Of a stretch of 64,000 nt of DNA, positions 63,641-64,000 are shown piece by piece. Position numbers and translations under genes: made by a program. Origin of the DNA: Aradus depressus (lineage: Eukaryota; Arthropoda; Insecta; Hemiptera; Aradidae); the NCBI GenBank assembly GCA_963662175.1, contig OY759218.1:18070480-18134479 (forward strand). Reading direction: 5' to 3'. The notes under the pieces were generated by a model. It had not been told where the DNA came from. It saw only the letters and a program-made list of their open reading frames with translations, and searched no databases. The number at the start of each line of letters is the position of its first letter. The stretch's first letter is position 1.

Positions 63641-64000
63641 TATTTTGGGAGGTCTAATCCACATACAAAATTTCGTGTCGATACAGTGGACTCTCTTAAT
63701 CGGCGTTGTCGAGACTTAGGTAGCGCTGGTTAAGCGAAATTCACAGTTAAGAGAGAAGCTCTTAGGCTTTCATGGGGTACTAGTTTTTAAAAAGCAAAAC
63801 ATAAATGGGAGAAGTGATGCTGGGATAAATATATTATATGTATATGAATTCAGAATTTCTTTACACAACCCAAAATTTATATGAACTTCCGATAAAAACT
63901 TAACATCGAATTATGTAACGTCGTTTATGGACGGGTTCCACATAGTGGACCAAGTGAGAGTAACCAGTAGAAATCGCTTCTATCGAAAGTGTGAACTGTA
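63641..64000. repeat. Family A remnants with a pogo-like insertion
   Basis: 'AATCCACATACAAAATTTCG' and TGTCGATA (family A) are followed after TA, at 63684, by 'CAGTGGACTCTCTTAATCGG', a pogo/Tigger-style end. Family A-like sequence reappears at ~63840-63920 ('GATAAAAACTTAACATCGAA'). The right end of the insertion was not pinned down. Confidence 0.45.

Overview
The window is nuclear DNA from an animal, most likely an insect. The evidence is AT-rich sequence, spliced genes with consensus GT-AG introns, an ELO-family gene of insect type, and a dense mix of jockey-like, copia, Tc1, pogo, Harbinger and hAT remnants with tRNA-derived SINEs. A hemipteran such as a planthopper would fit, but nothing in the sequence fixes the species. 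No bacterial or viral gene set, CRISPR array or intact autonomous element was found.

Only two host genes can be supported, both on the minus strand. (1) A two-exon gene at 13104-10370 encodes a 154-residue protein with an RGS-like fold and cysteine-rich ends. Its 2.27 kb intron holds a LINE tail and a hAT fragment. (2) Five exons of a very-long-chain fatty acid elongase (ELOVL4/7 type) lie between 62161 and 53449. They read in phase and end in a stop codon, but the first coding exon was not found. Its introns contain SINEs, a pogo MITE, a 98-bp-arm hairpin, a 39-bp tandem array and several copies of a dispersed repeat.

The rest is repeats. The dominant one, called family A here, is an element of about 0.6-0.95 kb with more than 20 full or partial copies. 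Plus orientation is defined as follows: a 5' end with an ACTTCCCCAGC box, a body of two to four diverged units of about 142 bp (each with an 'ATGAATGTATCGACACGAAA'-like core), and a 3' end with the inverted box GCTGGGGAAGT, a short hairpin (CGGTG-att-CACCG) and a T-run. Different segments of family A have been locally amplified into four tandem arrays: 718 bp at 2464-5100, 31 bp at 13607-13853, 142 bp at 42010-42434 and 39 bp at 57536-58094.

Layout. 0-10 kb: minisatellites, family A and the 718-bp array, LINE tails. 10-13 kb: RGS-like gene. 13-33 kb: family A, an LTR-like repeat, SINEs with target duplications, pogo MITEs, a decayed Tc1 element, an unusual fold-back element made of alternating copies of its own end motif (24497-25400), a Penelope fragment and a Harbinger remnant. 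33.9-37.9 kb: a decayed copia element with 5' LTR and primer site, interrupted by an insert that itself carries a SINE. 38-53 kb: repeats and featureless AT-rich DNA, including a 305-bp palindrome. 53-62 kb: elongase gene. 62-64 kb: more repeats.
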